A DNA stretch of 64,000 bases from Arthrobotrys musiformis (Eukaryota; Ascomycota; Orbiliomycetes; Orbiliales; Orbiliaceae): assembly GCA_036971715.1 (NCBI GenBank), contig JAVHJL010000003.1:620001-684000 (forward strand), written 5' to 3'. The notes beneath the pieces are model-generated. The model made no database searches. It had not been told where the DNA came from and was given only the letters and a program-made list of their open reading frames with translations. How positions within the stretch are numbered: position 1 is the first letter of the stretch; each line of letters opens with the position of its first letter. This document shows positions 1-10,037 of the stretch, one piece after another. The translations under genes were made by a program, and so were the position numbers.

Positions 1-767
1 AGCAGTTCGGAGGGAAGCTCGTTTACTCGATTGGAATGCTACAGGAATTGTGCCGTCGTTCCACAGGATGAATAGCCGGCTGCGGGCTAAACGGTATGAG
101 TCGAATTTTCGCACGCTCCCTGTTGTAAATTGTGCGTTGGGGTACCGACCCAAACGAGGAGAGCCGACTGAGAGGAGGTTAATTAACCAGGTCGAAGTCA
201 ATATGATTGAATCAAAGATCCCGGTGCATGTGTATTTTAAATGTTTAGGTACGGTGTCCAATTGGAGTAGCTGATGGTGGTGCTATGCAATATATGCATG
301 ATATGATCAGTGTAGTGCGGGGAATCTAGCGTTTCCCCGAAGTCGGATACAACGGCCGCAGCCGGTTTTCCGAATAGCGTCCTGGTGGTTCAGTGGTGTA
401 ACATGTCAAGACGGGAAATACCACATGGACGCGAACGAATTAGCGATTTTGGAAATGCTTTTTAGATTAAATTTATAAGTTCACTCAGGTGGAGCTACAT
501 TTCCGAAGAGCTAGTCTCGTTCGTACCTTATCTTAATTTTCTATATTGGGAAGTTGGTCTCTCCAAAGCTTTCCCAGCTAGTCTCGTCCGGAACTCGAAA
601 AATGACTTGACCCATTCGACCCCTAGACTATTGACCCATAGGTTTTTCAGTATACAGTGCAATATCCAGCTCTTAAAATGGTCTAATTAAGAGGCTTACA
701 AGCTCCCCTGTTAAATGACATGTTTCAAAAAAAAAGAGACAACCATTATAGGTTCTAGATATATAAT
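1..767. other. intergenic, nothing recognised
   Basis: AT-rich sequence with only short, low-complexity open frames. No splice-consistent gene, tRNA or repeat could be supported. The right end is the 3' flank of the small minus-strand gene that stops at 768. Confidence 0.5.
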
Positions 768-1190
768 TTAACGACCAATGCGATTAAACAAGCTCCTGTT
801 TTGAACAGCTGGAGCCAACTTGATCTCAGTAACGGTATCCTCGCCCACCTCGACGATTTCGAAGCTATCCTCGTCTCCGATTTTTATTTGGTATTTACCG
901 TCCTGGTTTTGACTTTTAGAAATGTAACATCCACTTTTATAAAGGGCAGGAGACTGACCGCATAACTTTCAACGGTACCGATTTCGATTTCGGCGTCAGG
1001 GGCTTTGTTGAAGCTGACGAGGGTGCCCTAATAAATATACTTGTTAGGTCAGACCGTAATTTTTGAAAGAGGGTATACTGATGTTGAGGGGATGTTTACG
1101 GTCTATTTGAAAGTTGAAAGGACTCAGTTAGCTTAGGGAATTTACTTCAGAGCGTAGTTCGTAGATTGAGATTCTTACTTCGAATGCCAT
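768..1190 (-). CDS. small four-exon protein, 79 aa, function unknown
   Basis: Predicted coding exons are 1190-1179, 1102-1079, 1027-959 and 902-768. The introns are 76, 51 and 56 nt, each GT...AG, with donors GTAAGA, GTATAC and GTCAGT. Every exon ends on a codon boundary, so the frame is continuous from ATG to TAA. The product begins MAFETVNIPSTS, continues through GTLVSFNKAPDAEIEIG, and ends NRSLFNRIGR. It is acidic, has alternating hydrophobic and charged residues suggesting beta strands, and lacks a signal peptide or membrane segment. The first coding exon is only 12 nt. No family was recognised. Support comes only from coherent splicing and a protein-like composition in an otherwise AT-rich region. 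A chance chain of short exons cannot be excluded. Confidence 0.5.
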
Positions 1191-2195
1191 AGCGATGGTG
1201 AATTTATATAATTTTCTTTTGTGGTTATAGAATAGGTAGTTCGGATGGCTTGTTTCCCGACTTGATATTGATTGAGAAGGGAGGATCTAGATTGATAGAC
1301 TGGGACAATCAACAGGATATCAATGTCCATATTTATAGACCATTTAAGAGCATGTATAGATGCTTCCGATACAGAACGGGCGCTTTGATTGGTTCAATGA
1401 GGGGTAAAAGGAACGGTCAAGTATGCTTTAATTCTTGAGACCCACATTGATATACCTTGTTGCTGACATTATTTTGCATGTACGAATCGTCGTTAATTCA
1501 AAGTAGGTAGCTTTGCTGCCACCAAACCACCAATGGACCCACCAACCTCGCTAGTTCCTTATACTAGCTATCAGTCCGAGCTAATGCAGGTTGGTCTTGC
1601 CCATAACACATGCACAATTTAACCAGCTAATTTCACAACTTTGTGTACTGGACATACATATGCGCTGATATATGCCGCCACGACTGTTTTCTTCTCTTTT
1701 TCCCGGGTAGATCTTCAGGGATTGGGTATACACTGTTGACGTTAACTGAAACATGACAATCAATTGTGTCGTTATGCTTTCTTTGAGTCATGGAAGTTCT
1801 AAATGCCGTTTGTTGTAATTTTAATTTTAAATTTTAATTTTTAAATTTTTTTTTCGCAATTGCTCTGGTTTTGTTTGCCTTGGGCTTTACAATGAAAAAG
1901 TGCTGTCGATGAAGGCTGAATTGGGGGGCCCGCATCTGCATGGACATAGGATCATGCGGTACGTACGAAATGTAGATTCAGACCTCCACATCGAAATTGC
2001 AAACCTGGTAGCCGGCCGGCCAGGCGGCTCGCGAATACCCTTTCAAGGCCACGAGGTTCACAATGCTAGTCAGACTTTTATCATTACCAGTCGAATCGAA
2101 AAAATTATTCCTTTTCACATAATATTTATTATCTTCTATAAATACGATTCATGTTTCAGTAACGCTGGAGATTTAATTTCATGTTGTAATACGTA

Positions 2196-2239
<44 letters not shown>

Positions 2240-2627
2240 CCTCGAACCTGGACTCAAGGCTACAATATCGACTGCATGGGCAAACTGGTTAGCGCTATAG
2301 CTTGTATATCCCTTTAACATATGATACCAATCAGACACACATGCAAGTTTGTCAGACCGTACGATCTGAAGCTCTGCCTACACTAATTATAAGAAAATGC
2401 GTTGGGGCTTTAGAAATGCACCAAAAAGTGGCATGTCTGTGTCACGTGATGACCATCGAATTGCTCGGTTGGGTACAGCCTTGTGGACTCTGTAACCAGG
2501 CTCAGGCATCCCACTCTCGCGACGCTAACTGTATAAACCTCGCAGTGGACATCATCAACCTTCCTCCAACCACCTTCCATCCTCCTCCTCATCCTCCTCC
2601 TAACCCCCCCATAGGAGCTACCATACG
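1191..2627. other. intergenic; TA microsatellite and UPF3 upstream region
   Basis: No supported gene. The stretch holds a TA microsatellite near 2201-2236. A pyrimidine-rich tract of CCT/CCA triplets at about 2560-2615 lies directly before the UPF3 start codon and is probably its 5' leader. Confidence 0.5.
2201..2236. repeat. TA dinucleotide microsatellite
   Basis: An uninterrupted run of alternating T and A, about 36 nt, is visible in noncoding DNA. Confidence 0.9.
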
Positions 2628-4628
2628 ATGGCCACACCAGGCCTCATCAAGATCAAAACCCGCGGGAAGGGGTCTGCGATCACCGTTTTACAGTCGACAC
2701 CGACAGCGTCACAGCCGTCTGTCGCACCAGCTGCTGTGTCGGCACCAGCAGCGGCCCCTCCACCACCAGCGCCGAAACTCAAGATCGTAATTCGGCACCT
2801 CCCAGCGTCTATGACCGAACATGAATACAACATCCTTACCGCCGACTTCATCAACAAGGATACAGTTGAATGGTCCTCGTTTACACCGGGGAAAGTGCCG
2901 TCAGAGTAAGATATTCTTCTAGACCCCGTTTTCTCCAACAGGACAAGTAGCTGACACATATTATTTCTTCCCTACAGTCGGAACAAACCTACAACTTTCT
3001 CGATCGCATATGCGAGAGTTCGGTCTACAGAACACTTAATCCAGATCAAAGCCGGCTTGAACGGGAAGCCGCTAACGGACTCTCGAGGCCAAGAATACAA
3101 CGTCCAAGTGGAATTCGCACCCTTTCAAAAGTACCCGCAGACAAAGGGTCGCCTACGACATGACGCCAGGAGCGGTACTATCGATACAGAGCCAGAATTT
3201 CTTTCATTCTTGGAGAATCTAAAACACACAGGGCCGAATGCCTCGAGTTCGGCTCCGAAGACCGAAGGGGATGCTGATAAGCCCGGCGAGAAGGAAACGA
3301 AAGTTTACAAAGACCCGCTTGCCATTCCTGTGCCATCTTACGATGCTCCAATTTTGGAACCTGGTTCTAAGGTTACTACTACGCCTTTGGTGGAATTCAT
3401 AAAACAGCAGAAGCTCGCCCCCAAGATTAAGGAGAAGGGCAAAGGTAAGGCTGCTGTCCTTGCTGCTGCAGAGGAAGATGATGCCAAATCAACTACATCA
3501 TCGGGCGGCGGGAAAAAGCGAGAAAGAGATAGGAAACGTCGACGTGAAAAGGAGAAGGAGCGAGAGAAGGAAAGAGAAAAGGAGAAGGCCCCACAACAGA
3601 CCGCTGGTCCGTCTGGAGACAAGGGAAAGAAAGTTGACAAGAAGGCTTCGAATTCCACTGCTGCGCCGACAGCCGCCGCCACCACTACTGCCCCGTCGGC
3701 AACTGCAGGAGGCAAGCCTTCAAATGAACCGGCCAAGCCTTCGAGGAGAGAGCGAGGTCACGCTGGGATGTCCGCCGCGGCGATTCTCCAAAGGGATCTA
3801 GGGCTCGCAACTACCGGACGAGGCAGGAGGAACAGAGGAGCTGAGCCTACGTCTGAGAAGGCAGCTACGACATCAGCTGCTGCAACAACTCCCGCTCCAG
3901 CTCCGGCGAATCCCACTACTTCCACTAGCTCTCAGGCCCCCCCGCCAGCGCCACCACAATCATCGGAGCCGAAACAATCACAGGAATCTGCTCCTACACC
4001 CAAGCCTGAGGGTGGCAAGAGGCAGAGAAACAGAAACAGAGATAGAGATAGAGATAAGCGTAAAGATGATGCTAATACGGGTGCATCCACTTCGGCCCCC
4101 GCTTCCACACCTGCCCAAGCCAGCAGAACAGAGACCGCGGCTGCAGGCACGAACCAGAGTTCCACTACCAATCCTGCCCCGGCGGCCACGAACCCGGCTC
4201 CCGCACCCGTGCAACCGACAACTCAGCCCCAAGCTCAGAGGGGGCGAGGTGGCAGAAGGAACGGCAGAGGCGGGGGGCCAAATAGAGCCCCCTCGCAACA
4301 AACCACTCCAGCCCAAACGAATACGACTCAACCACCTCCAGCGCCTCCGGCCTCTGAGCCTGCCGCATCGTCAAGTACACCAACACAACCAGCCCAGTCC
4401 GGCGCCGCTAGTATCCCGACAGGTCCGAAAAGCATGCAAGGACCGGCCAACAACGACTATCGCGGACCGCCGCGAGGAAGGGGCGGGCGAGGTTTCGGAG
4501 GATTTGGGGCCTTTGGGCCGAGGGGCGGTCGGGGTCGAGGTCGAGGAGGTGGAAGTCAAGGGGGTGGGAATAGTAATAATGCCGGTAGCTCTAATGCTAA
4601 TGCTGCGCCGGCTGCCACTACTGGTTAA
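2628..4628 (+). CDS. UPF3: UPF3 / Smg-4 nonsense-mediated mRNA decay factor
   Basis: Exons 2628-2905 and 2978-4628 are joined by a 72-nt intron (GTAAGA...CTACAG), giving 642 aa. Residues about 48-175 form the RNP-type Smg4/UPF3 domain. It opens with KLKIVIRHLPASMTEHEY, continues through TFSIAYARVRSTEHLIQIK and ends in a VQVEFAPFQKYP-like strand. In the family this domain binds UPF2 and couples premature termination to mRNA decay in the cytoplasm. The C-terminal two thirds are low complexity: a Lys/Arg/Glu run near residues 270-300, a short conserved-looking segment GHAGMSAAAILQRDLG, Ala/Pro/Thr-rich linkers, and RGG-type Gly/Arg boxes at the end that should bind RNA. The tail makes it longer than the 387-aa yeast protein, as is common in filamentous fungi. 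It converges on TMA46, whose stop is about 250 nt away. Confidence 0.9.
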
Positions 4629-4882
4629 ATAATTTCTTGGCGTGAGAGAATGTTTGTCCAAAGATGCTTTTGTATATCATGCTACGCATAAGATGTACTA
4701 CATATTACCATGTCAAGATAATGAGAAGTGGGTTCCTCCATGGCCGGGGGTTGGGGTGGTAATCAACGGGCAAACAAATAGTGCCTCGTAGAATGGGCCG
4801 AGAAAATTATTCTTCGGCAAAACTTGAGACCAACAGGGCCTGCTATCCGCATCGTACAAATACAGTCGACTGGCTAGCCACT

Positions 4883-6226
4883 TTAGTCTAGTGAGCCACC
4901 AACTCTTATTCTCTCTGCCTCTTCTTCTTCTTCTATCGCCTCGGTCTCTCTTCGTAGCTGATCCAGATCCCACACATCCGCCTTACCCTTGCCCTTGCCT
5001 TCAACCTCCTCATCGCTGCTCTCCGCCTCGCTATCATCATCTTGCCATCCGCCTTTCTCGAACAGCTCCCTACCGGTTTCTTCTTTCCTCCGCCGTAGTT
5101 CTTCCTCTGCAGCCCTCTTGTTCAGTCTCTCTGCCTTCCACTTCTTGAATGTTTCTTCCGTGACAGGTGTCAGTGTGCCTGTGAGCTTGTGTCTCTCAGT
5201 TTCCAAGAAATCCTCCATTGTCAGTGTCCGGTTAGGGTTCTTGTCTAGCTCTTCTTTCTCGAGGGCTCGCTGGGCAGCTGTTTTCACAACGAAACCCGGT
5301 GGTAAAACATGTCTGTATTTGCAATCGGTGCCGCCGTTCGGACCTATTAACAGATGCCAAATTAGCGCTTCTGCTTTATCGGAGCCATCAAAGTTTGGGT
5401 AAAATTTTCAGCACTTACAAGTCCAAAACCAACCGTATTTTCCCTCTTCGATAGCTTGGATAAAGTACTTGCACACGATATCTGTTGTCGTCTTTGGGTT
5501 TCCGTGTTTCGACATAACAACTTCTCTTAGCTTGGCTTCGTCCCAGTTCTCGGACGTTTCCTGCTTCGCGTCTACGGCGTTAGACGATCCCTCGCCGCCG
5601 TTGTCATAGAGCGATCTCTTTTCCGTTTTTCGCTCTATGCTCAGATCGTGCGAGAATTTGCACTTTTTGCCTACAGAGCTGTAGTTTTAGCTCGCAGCCC
5701 CACTTCCAGATCGTTTACCAGGGAAGAACGCATACCCTTCTCACAAGTCCCCTGTTTGAAAAAGGCACAAACAACAGACTTTGGATCCACTCCGAATGGG
5801 ATCTTCTGCACCTGCATGGGCTTGAACAGCGCTGCAGCCTCCCTCTTTGCATCCTCAGCGGCCTGTTTCTCAGCTGCCCTTGCTGCCTTTTCGGCTGCTT
5901 TCCTTTTCTCCTCTGGTGAAGCGCCATTTATGGCTTGTGATGTTATCTGTTTGATTTGTTTTTGCGCTTTTCCGCCTTTTTTCTGTGAGAGGCCGGAGGA
6001 GGGTTAGTCGATGCTATGCTGGGTGGGTGTTTTCTGGGGGGGCGAGGTGGGATGGATGGATGGGTGGGTGGGTTTATACGTTTTTCATGCCAAAGGTCTA
6101 CAATAAATGGTGTTAGTTACTTTATACCCAACGATAGGTTCCTGATTCGAATATAGGTGATGTCTGTACCTTATCATCCACAGTCTTCTGAGCCTTCTTT
6201 GGCTCTGGACCTTTCTTTGGAGGCAT
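4883..6226 (-). CDS. TMA46: Tma46 / ZC3H15-like CCCH zinc-finger protein (DRG family regulatory protein)
   Basis: Five coding exons: 6226-6170, 6097-6080, 5982-5736, 5670-5419 and 5343-4883. All junctions are GT-AG and in frame, giving 344 aa, close to yeast Tma46 (345 aa). The N terminus MPPKKGPEPKKAQKTVDDK is basic. Two CCCH fingers follow: CAFFKQGTCEKGKKCKFSH (C-x7-C-x5-C-x3-H) and a second from CKYFIQAI to CPNGGTDCKYRH. The C-terminal part (NPNRTLTMEDFLETERHKL, then acidic and Lys-rich helices) matches the DFRP segment that binds the ribosome-associated GTPase Rbg1/DRG1. The expected role is translation support on ribosomes. Exon 2 is an 18-nt micro-exon encoding TFGMKN. The gene is divergent from OST4. 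Confidence 0.92.
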
Positions 6227-6843
6227 TGTGGCGGGGACTTTTAAGCTAAGCTGAGCTTTTTCCTCCTCTCGGTGGGTTTTTTTGTGGTCTTGTGGGGAAG
6301 TGAATGTCGGGTCTCTCTACGACAGACCGATTTGGAGCAGGCAAACGGGTTTATATCTCCAACCCGAGCTGGATGATGAAGTTTCGATCGGTGATATCGA
6401 CGGGATGGAGCCTGTGGCGGGAGGTGTAGACGGTCGTGAGAGATGAATGGTGGAGAGACCTTGGGGACTGCAGGTTGGTAGGTTGTTTTGTGGTGAGAAG
6501 AGCGAGAAGAGGGCGAGTCACAAAATCAGCTAAACTTCCTCCCAGAATTTTCAGCTAAATTGCCTGTTTGGGTAATTTATATAGTTATTTCCTGATCGGG
6601 CAATTTTGATCGCGAACCCACAGCCAACGTCAGTTTCGCTTGCTTAACACGTAAACCACTTCCAATTCCCCCAGCTTCCGTTATCATATCATATCACCAA
6701 ACCCGCACATTCGACTCCACCAGACCTCCCAATTGGACGAACCTCCCAAATAACCCGCCCAAGATACACGAGACGTCTTCGGAAACAGAAATATCCACTC
6801 ATATCGCCTTTTCTTTGGCAAAAAATCCGAAATATTCCACGCA
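6227..6843. promoter_or_regulatory. shared divergent promoter of TMA46 and OST4
   Basis: The 617 bp between the start codons of TMA46 (-) and OST4 (+) contain no other gene, so both promoters and 5' leaders must lie here. No canonical TATA box was seen, which fits housekeeping genes. Confidence 0.6.
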
Positions 6844-6963
6844 ATGATCACAGACAACGAACTCAACTCCCTGACCATCTTCCTCGGAAGTGTCATGATG
6901 GGCTTGATCGTTCTGTACCACTTCCTGGCCGTCAATGCCAAAGCAAACAATCGATTGGAATAG
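6844..6963 (+). CDS. OST4: Ost4, mini subunit of oligosaccharyltransferase (39 aa)
   Basis: One exon encodes 39 residues. It starts MITDNELNSLTIFLGSVMM and ends YHFLAVNAKANNRLE before TAG. Yeast Ost4 is 36 aa and has the same plan: a short polar lumenal N terminus with a D-x-x-LN-L motif, one transmembrane helix rich in Gly, Met, Leu and Ile with a conserved Met-Met pair, and a Tyr-His followed by a short polar tail. In the family it sits in the ER membrane and holds Stt3 and Ost3/Ost6 together in the N-glycosylation complex. Its small size makes it easy to miss with length cut-offs. It is divergent from TMA46. Confidence 0.9.
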   Translation: MITDNELNSLTIFLGSVMMGLIVLYHFLAVNAKANNRLE

Positions 6964-8031
6964 ACGCGGCAGCATGGGTTGGGAAATGCTTAGGGATATT
7001 GTTTTGCTAGGGGGAGGTGGGAGTCGGGAATGAATGTAAGGGTGGTCTGGATGAGATTGTTTCAAACATATATATATATATATATTTTATCTTGACGGAA
7101 GACTAACTGATTACTTCGATAGTTCGGCATTGGTGCTTTCCACAGGCTGCTATATAAAATTAATTGGGGGCTCTTGTTGTTTAATGACATCGGAGAAGGC
7201 GGGGTTTCGAGGGGGGTTATTCGGGCGGATAGTGGGATATTAGCCTCCCTTTTGTATATCAACATTATTTGGCCACAGCCCATGTTTTTTCTTTTGATTC
7301 TTGCACTTAAAAGCAATGGGAGGAATACAAAAAACATTCGGATTTCATGCTCCACCACACCCAAGCGTTCGAATTCTAGCTCTCTCTTTCAATATTTGCT
7401 ATACCTCATTTCAAAAATGAGTCTTCAAAAGCACTTCCAAGGAGGGCCTAGCTCAAGTTTTCATCATTGGATTGACTACATATTTTCTTTGGGTTCAGCT
7501 GTGATCTTAACAAAAAACAGGTGGAATCGACATGACAATTCAGAAAAGCGCCTTCCATATACATGCCAACTTACAGGACAACTATCGGATCACATGCGCA
7601 TATGCACCAGATTCAAAACACTAAACCCGTACTAAAAATGTGAATATGCGCTTCCAAAAACCATTCCCAGCCATGGTAACTCCGTTTTCCAGTACTCTTT
7701 GCATAAATACAGGACAAAAACAATAACAAAACTACGTACCCGCGCACTCAAATTTTCAAAGGGAGTAGTAAGCAAAGGACACAGGAAATTTCATTAGAAA
7801 ACAAAACAAAACTGATCCTAACCAACCATCCGACAACTTGGAATTCTAGAACAACTTTAAAGACAACTTAAACTCCAGCAGCAAAGCTTTATATCTTTTT
7901 CGGGAGGCCTCTAGACTCTCTTGTCAGTATTGCTGTTTCGAAAGCGACGGATATATATCCCCAGGTGGTAGAGACTAAAGATATATGTGTATATCAAGAT
8001 TAAGTGTGAGATTTACTGTCACTCACCTATG
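6964..8031. other. intergenic, OST4 3' flank
   Basis: AT-rich. An AT microsatellite lies at about 7068-7086. Short open frames here lack ATG starts, family similarity or splice continuity. No gene supported. Confidence 0.5.
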
Positions 8032-10037
8032 CTACTCTGACGAGCTCGAGTTAGATTGTCCCTCAGGCGTCACGAAGTACGGTTTCGGAACCGTATTGTC
8101 CCATGTACACTTCTCAGCGTCCTTCACATCGGCGTTCTCACAAGTAGCCTTAAAATTATCAGTATTATTGCACTTCATATCCTGCGTACTCGCCGAATCA
8201 ATAACAATAGCCCATCCGTTATCGGCATTTGAGATGATTCCGTTGAATTTAGCGTGTCTGGCTACGGGGATACCCATATTTTCACCCCAGTAGTTTGGAA
8301 AGCGGGGCTGGTACGACAGCGGCATTTTGATCTTCTCGGCATGTGATGTATACTTCGGGGTGTTACCTTGCTTGCTTTCTGTTATCATTGGGGAGGGCTT
8401 GGAGAAGGGGCTTCTGGGTTTACCCATCGGCTGCTCGGGGCTTGGTGGCGAGGATCCACAGAAAGTGATAGCATCGGGTCGGTAGACCAAACTATTGAAA
8501 TCGATAGATAATTCAGACTCCCAGTTCGGTCGAATTGCAGCCAACAGGAACCTAAGGAAGACTTTCAATTCCGTGCCATGGATGTTCATGACTCCCGTCT
8601 TTGGCTTCAGATTGCAAAGCCGAAGGACCCCGTAGTCTCCGATGCATTTTGCTTGGAAGCAGCCGCTCCTATCGACGGTGTAGACGTTATTATCCGGTTG
8701 CTTCAAGATGTTGATTAAATCTTTGACAGCAACCCCTTGTTTTAATCCTTCCGGTAAGCTTATGCAATCGATGGTCGCTGAGTCGGAATCTCCAAAGTTA
8801 GCTTTGAACTTCTCCAGATCGATTGCATTTGTTGATGATAGTTCAGGTATGGTCTCAGTCGGAGCGGCGTCCGTCTAGTATCGAAAGTACGATGCGTATT
8901 TATATATTAGCTATCTCGTATCATACTTTCAAACAAATTTACCCTACTTGTCACAAAGGATTGGATTTCAGATCGTAAAACGCATACCGTATGGGCTGGT
9001 TCGTATCCAGTACTAGTTTCTTCAGGGTAGTCATCCTCCATACCAGTCGGAGTCGAAGAGGCTGTCTTCCCCTTCAAAGTGGTAGTAGGTTCGTGATCGT
9101 AATCATCATAATCATCAGAACTAGTCGAAGTATACGGATTATCAAGATCGTCGTCCCAGTCGCTCGACTTGCTACTAGTGGCATGAGCTTTGCTACTTTT
9201 AACAGAGCTAGTTTCCTCGTCATCGAAAAAACTGTCCATGTCGTCCGACTCAGAAGCGGTACTGGTGACACGCGCATGGGAGCTACTTTTAACCGAGCTA
9301 GTTTCCTCGTCGTCGAAAAAACCGTCCATGTCGTCCGACTCGGAAGCGGTACCGGTGGCACGCGCATGGGTGGCGCTTCTTGTGCTAGAAGTCGGCTCAT
9401 CCTCATCATCCATATTTTCGTCTGTAGAACTCTTAGTAACAGAGGCACTGTCAGTAGTACGAGCGCTAGTGCGCTTGGAAGCAGTAGTTGTCTCGGTATC
9501 CGTAAGCTCATCATCGAAGATATAGGTCGTACGGCTGGTAGTCGTACGGGGGCTAGTATGCACTACAGTAGTGGTGTCAGGGTCATCATCACCGCCCATA
9601 CCTTTGAGATCAGGGAAAAGACGGAGCATGCCACTCGCAGTAGGAAGGATGATCCCAGGCACTTCGGAATGCGCTCCGGTAGTGGTTTTTGCCTCATCTC
9701 CCTTATCATGAGAATCGCTAGTTGCGCCTTCTTGTCGGGGCTTCAGCTTGATAGCCGGCAGGAGCGGCGCCGGGGTAATTGCTGGAGTTGGCTATATATT
9801 GTATGGTGAAAACGTACATAGTCAATATGCATTTTACTCCTCGGCCTCGTTGAATTTAGGAATTCACGAACCCATGAATCCAGTATTGGCCAGCACATAT
9901 ATTGATTGAATAAGGATAAAACTCACCTGTGCAACTTCATCTTGAGCTAAACGTCGAGCATACCTACCCGGGACTCGAGCAAGGGTCTCAGTCGCCAGCG
10001 CCGTCAGAACGAGAACCGATATTTTCGAGAACCGCAT
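8032..10037 (-). CDS. secreted acidic Ser/Thr-rich protein with internal repeat, unknown function
   Basis: Exons 10037-9927, 9791-8988 and 8874-8032 join in phase 0 across introns of 135 and 113 nt (GTGAGT and GTATGC donors, TAG acceptors), giving 585 aa. The N terminus MRFSKISVLVLTALATETLA is a signal peptide, followed by RVPGRYARR, a possible Kex2-type site. Residues about 90-290 are a low-complexity Thr/Ser/Asp region containing two near-identical copies of a unit of about 32 residues. Its core is TASESDDMDGFFDDEE, with one substitution between copies (MDG versus MDS). The C-terminal part of about 280 residues has spaced cysteines (TIDCISL, GCFQAKC, RLCNL, MKCNN, ATCENA, KCTWD) and looks like a folded extracellular domain. 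No family was recognised. A TATA-like run lies at 10103-10113, about 70 bp before the start. Confidence 0.7.

Noticed and set aside
2236..2310. tRNA-like B box (GGTTCGAGG on the minus strand)
   Set aside because: No matching acceptor stem or A box; folding by eye fails.
3338..4661. Long antisense and alternate frames across UPF3
   Set aside because: These result from GC-rich low-complexity coding sequence of UPF3.
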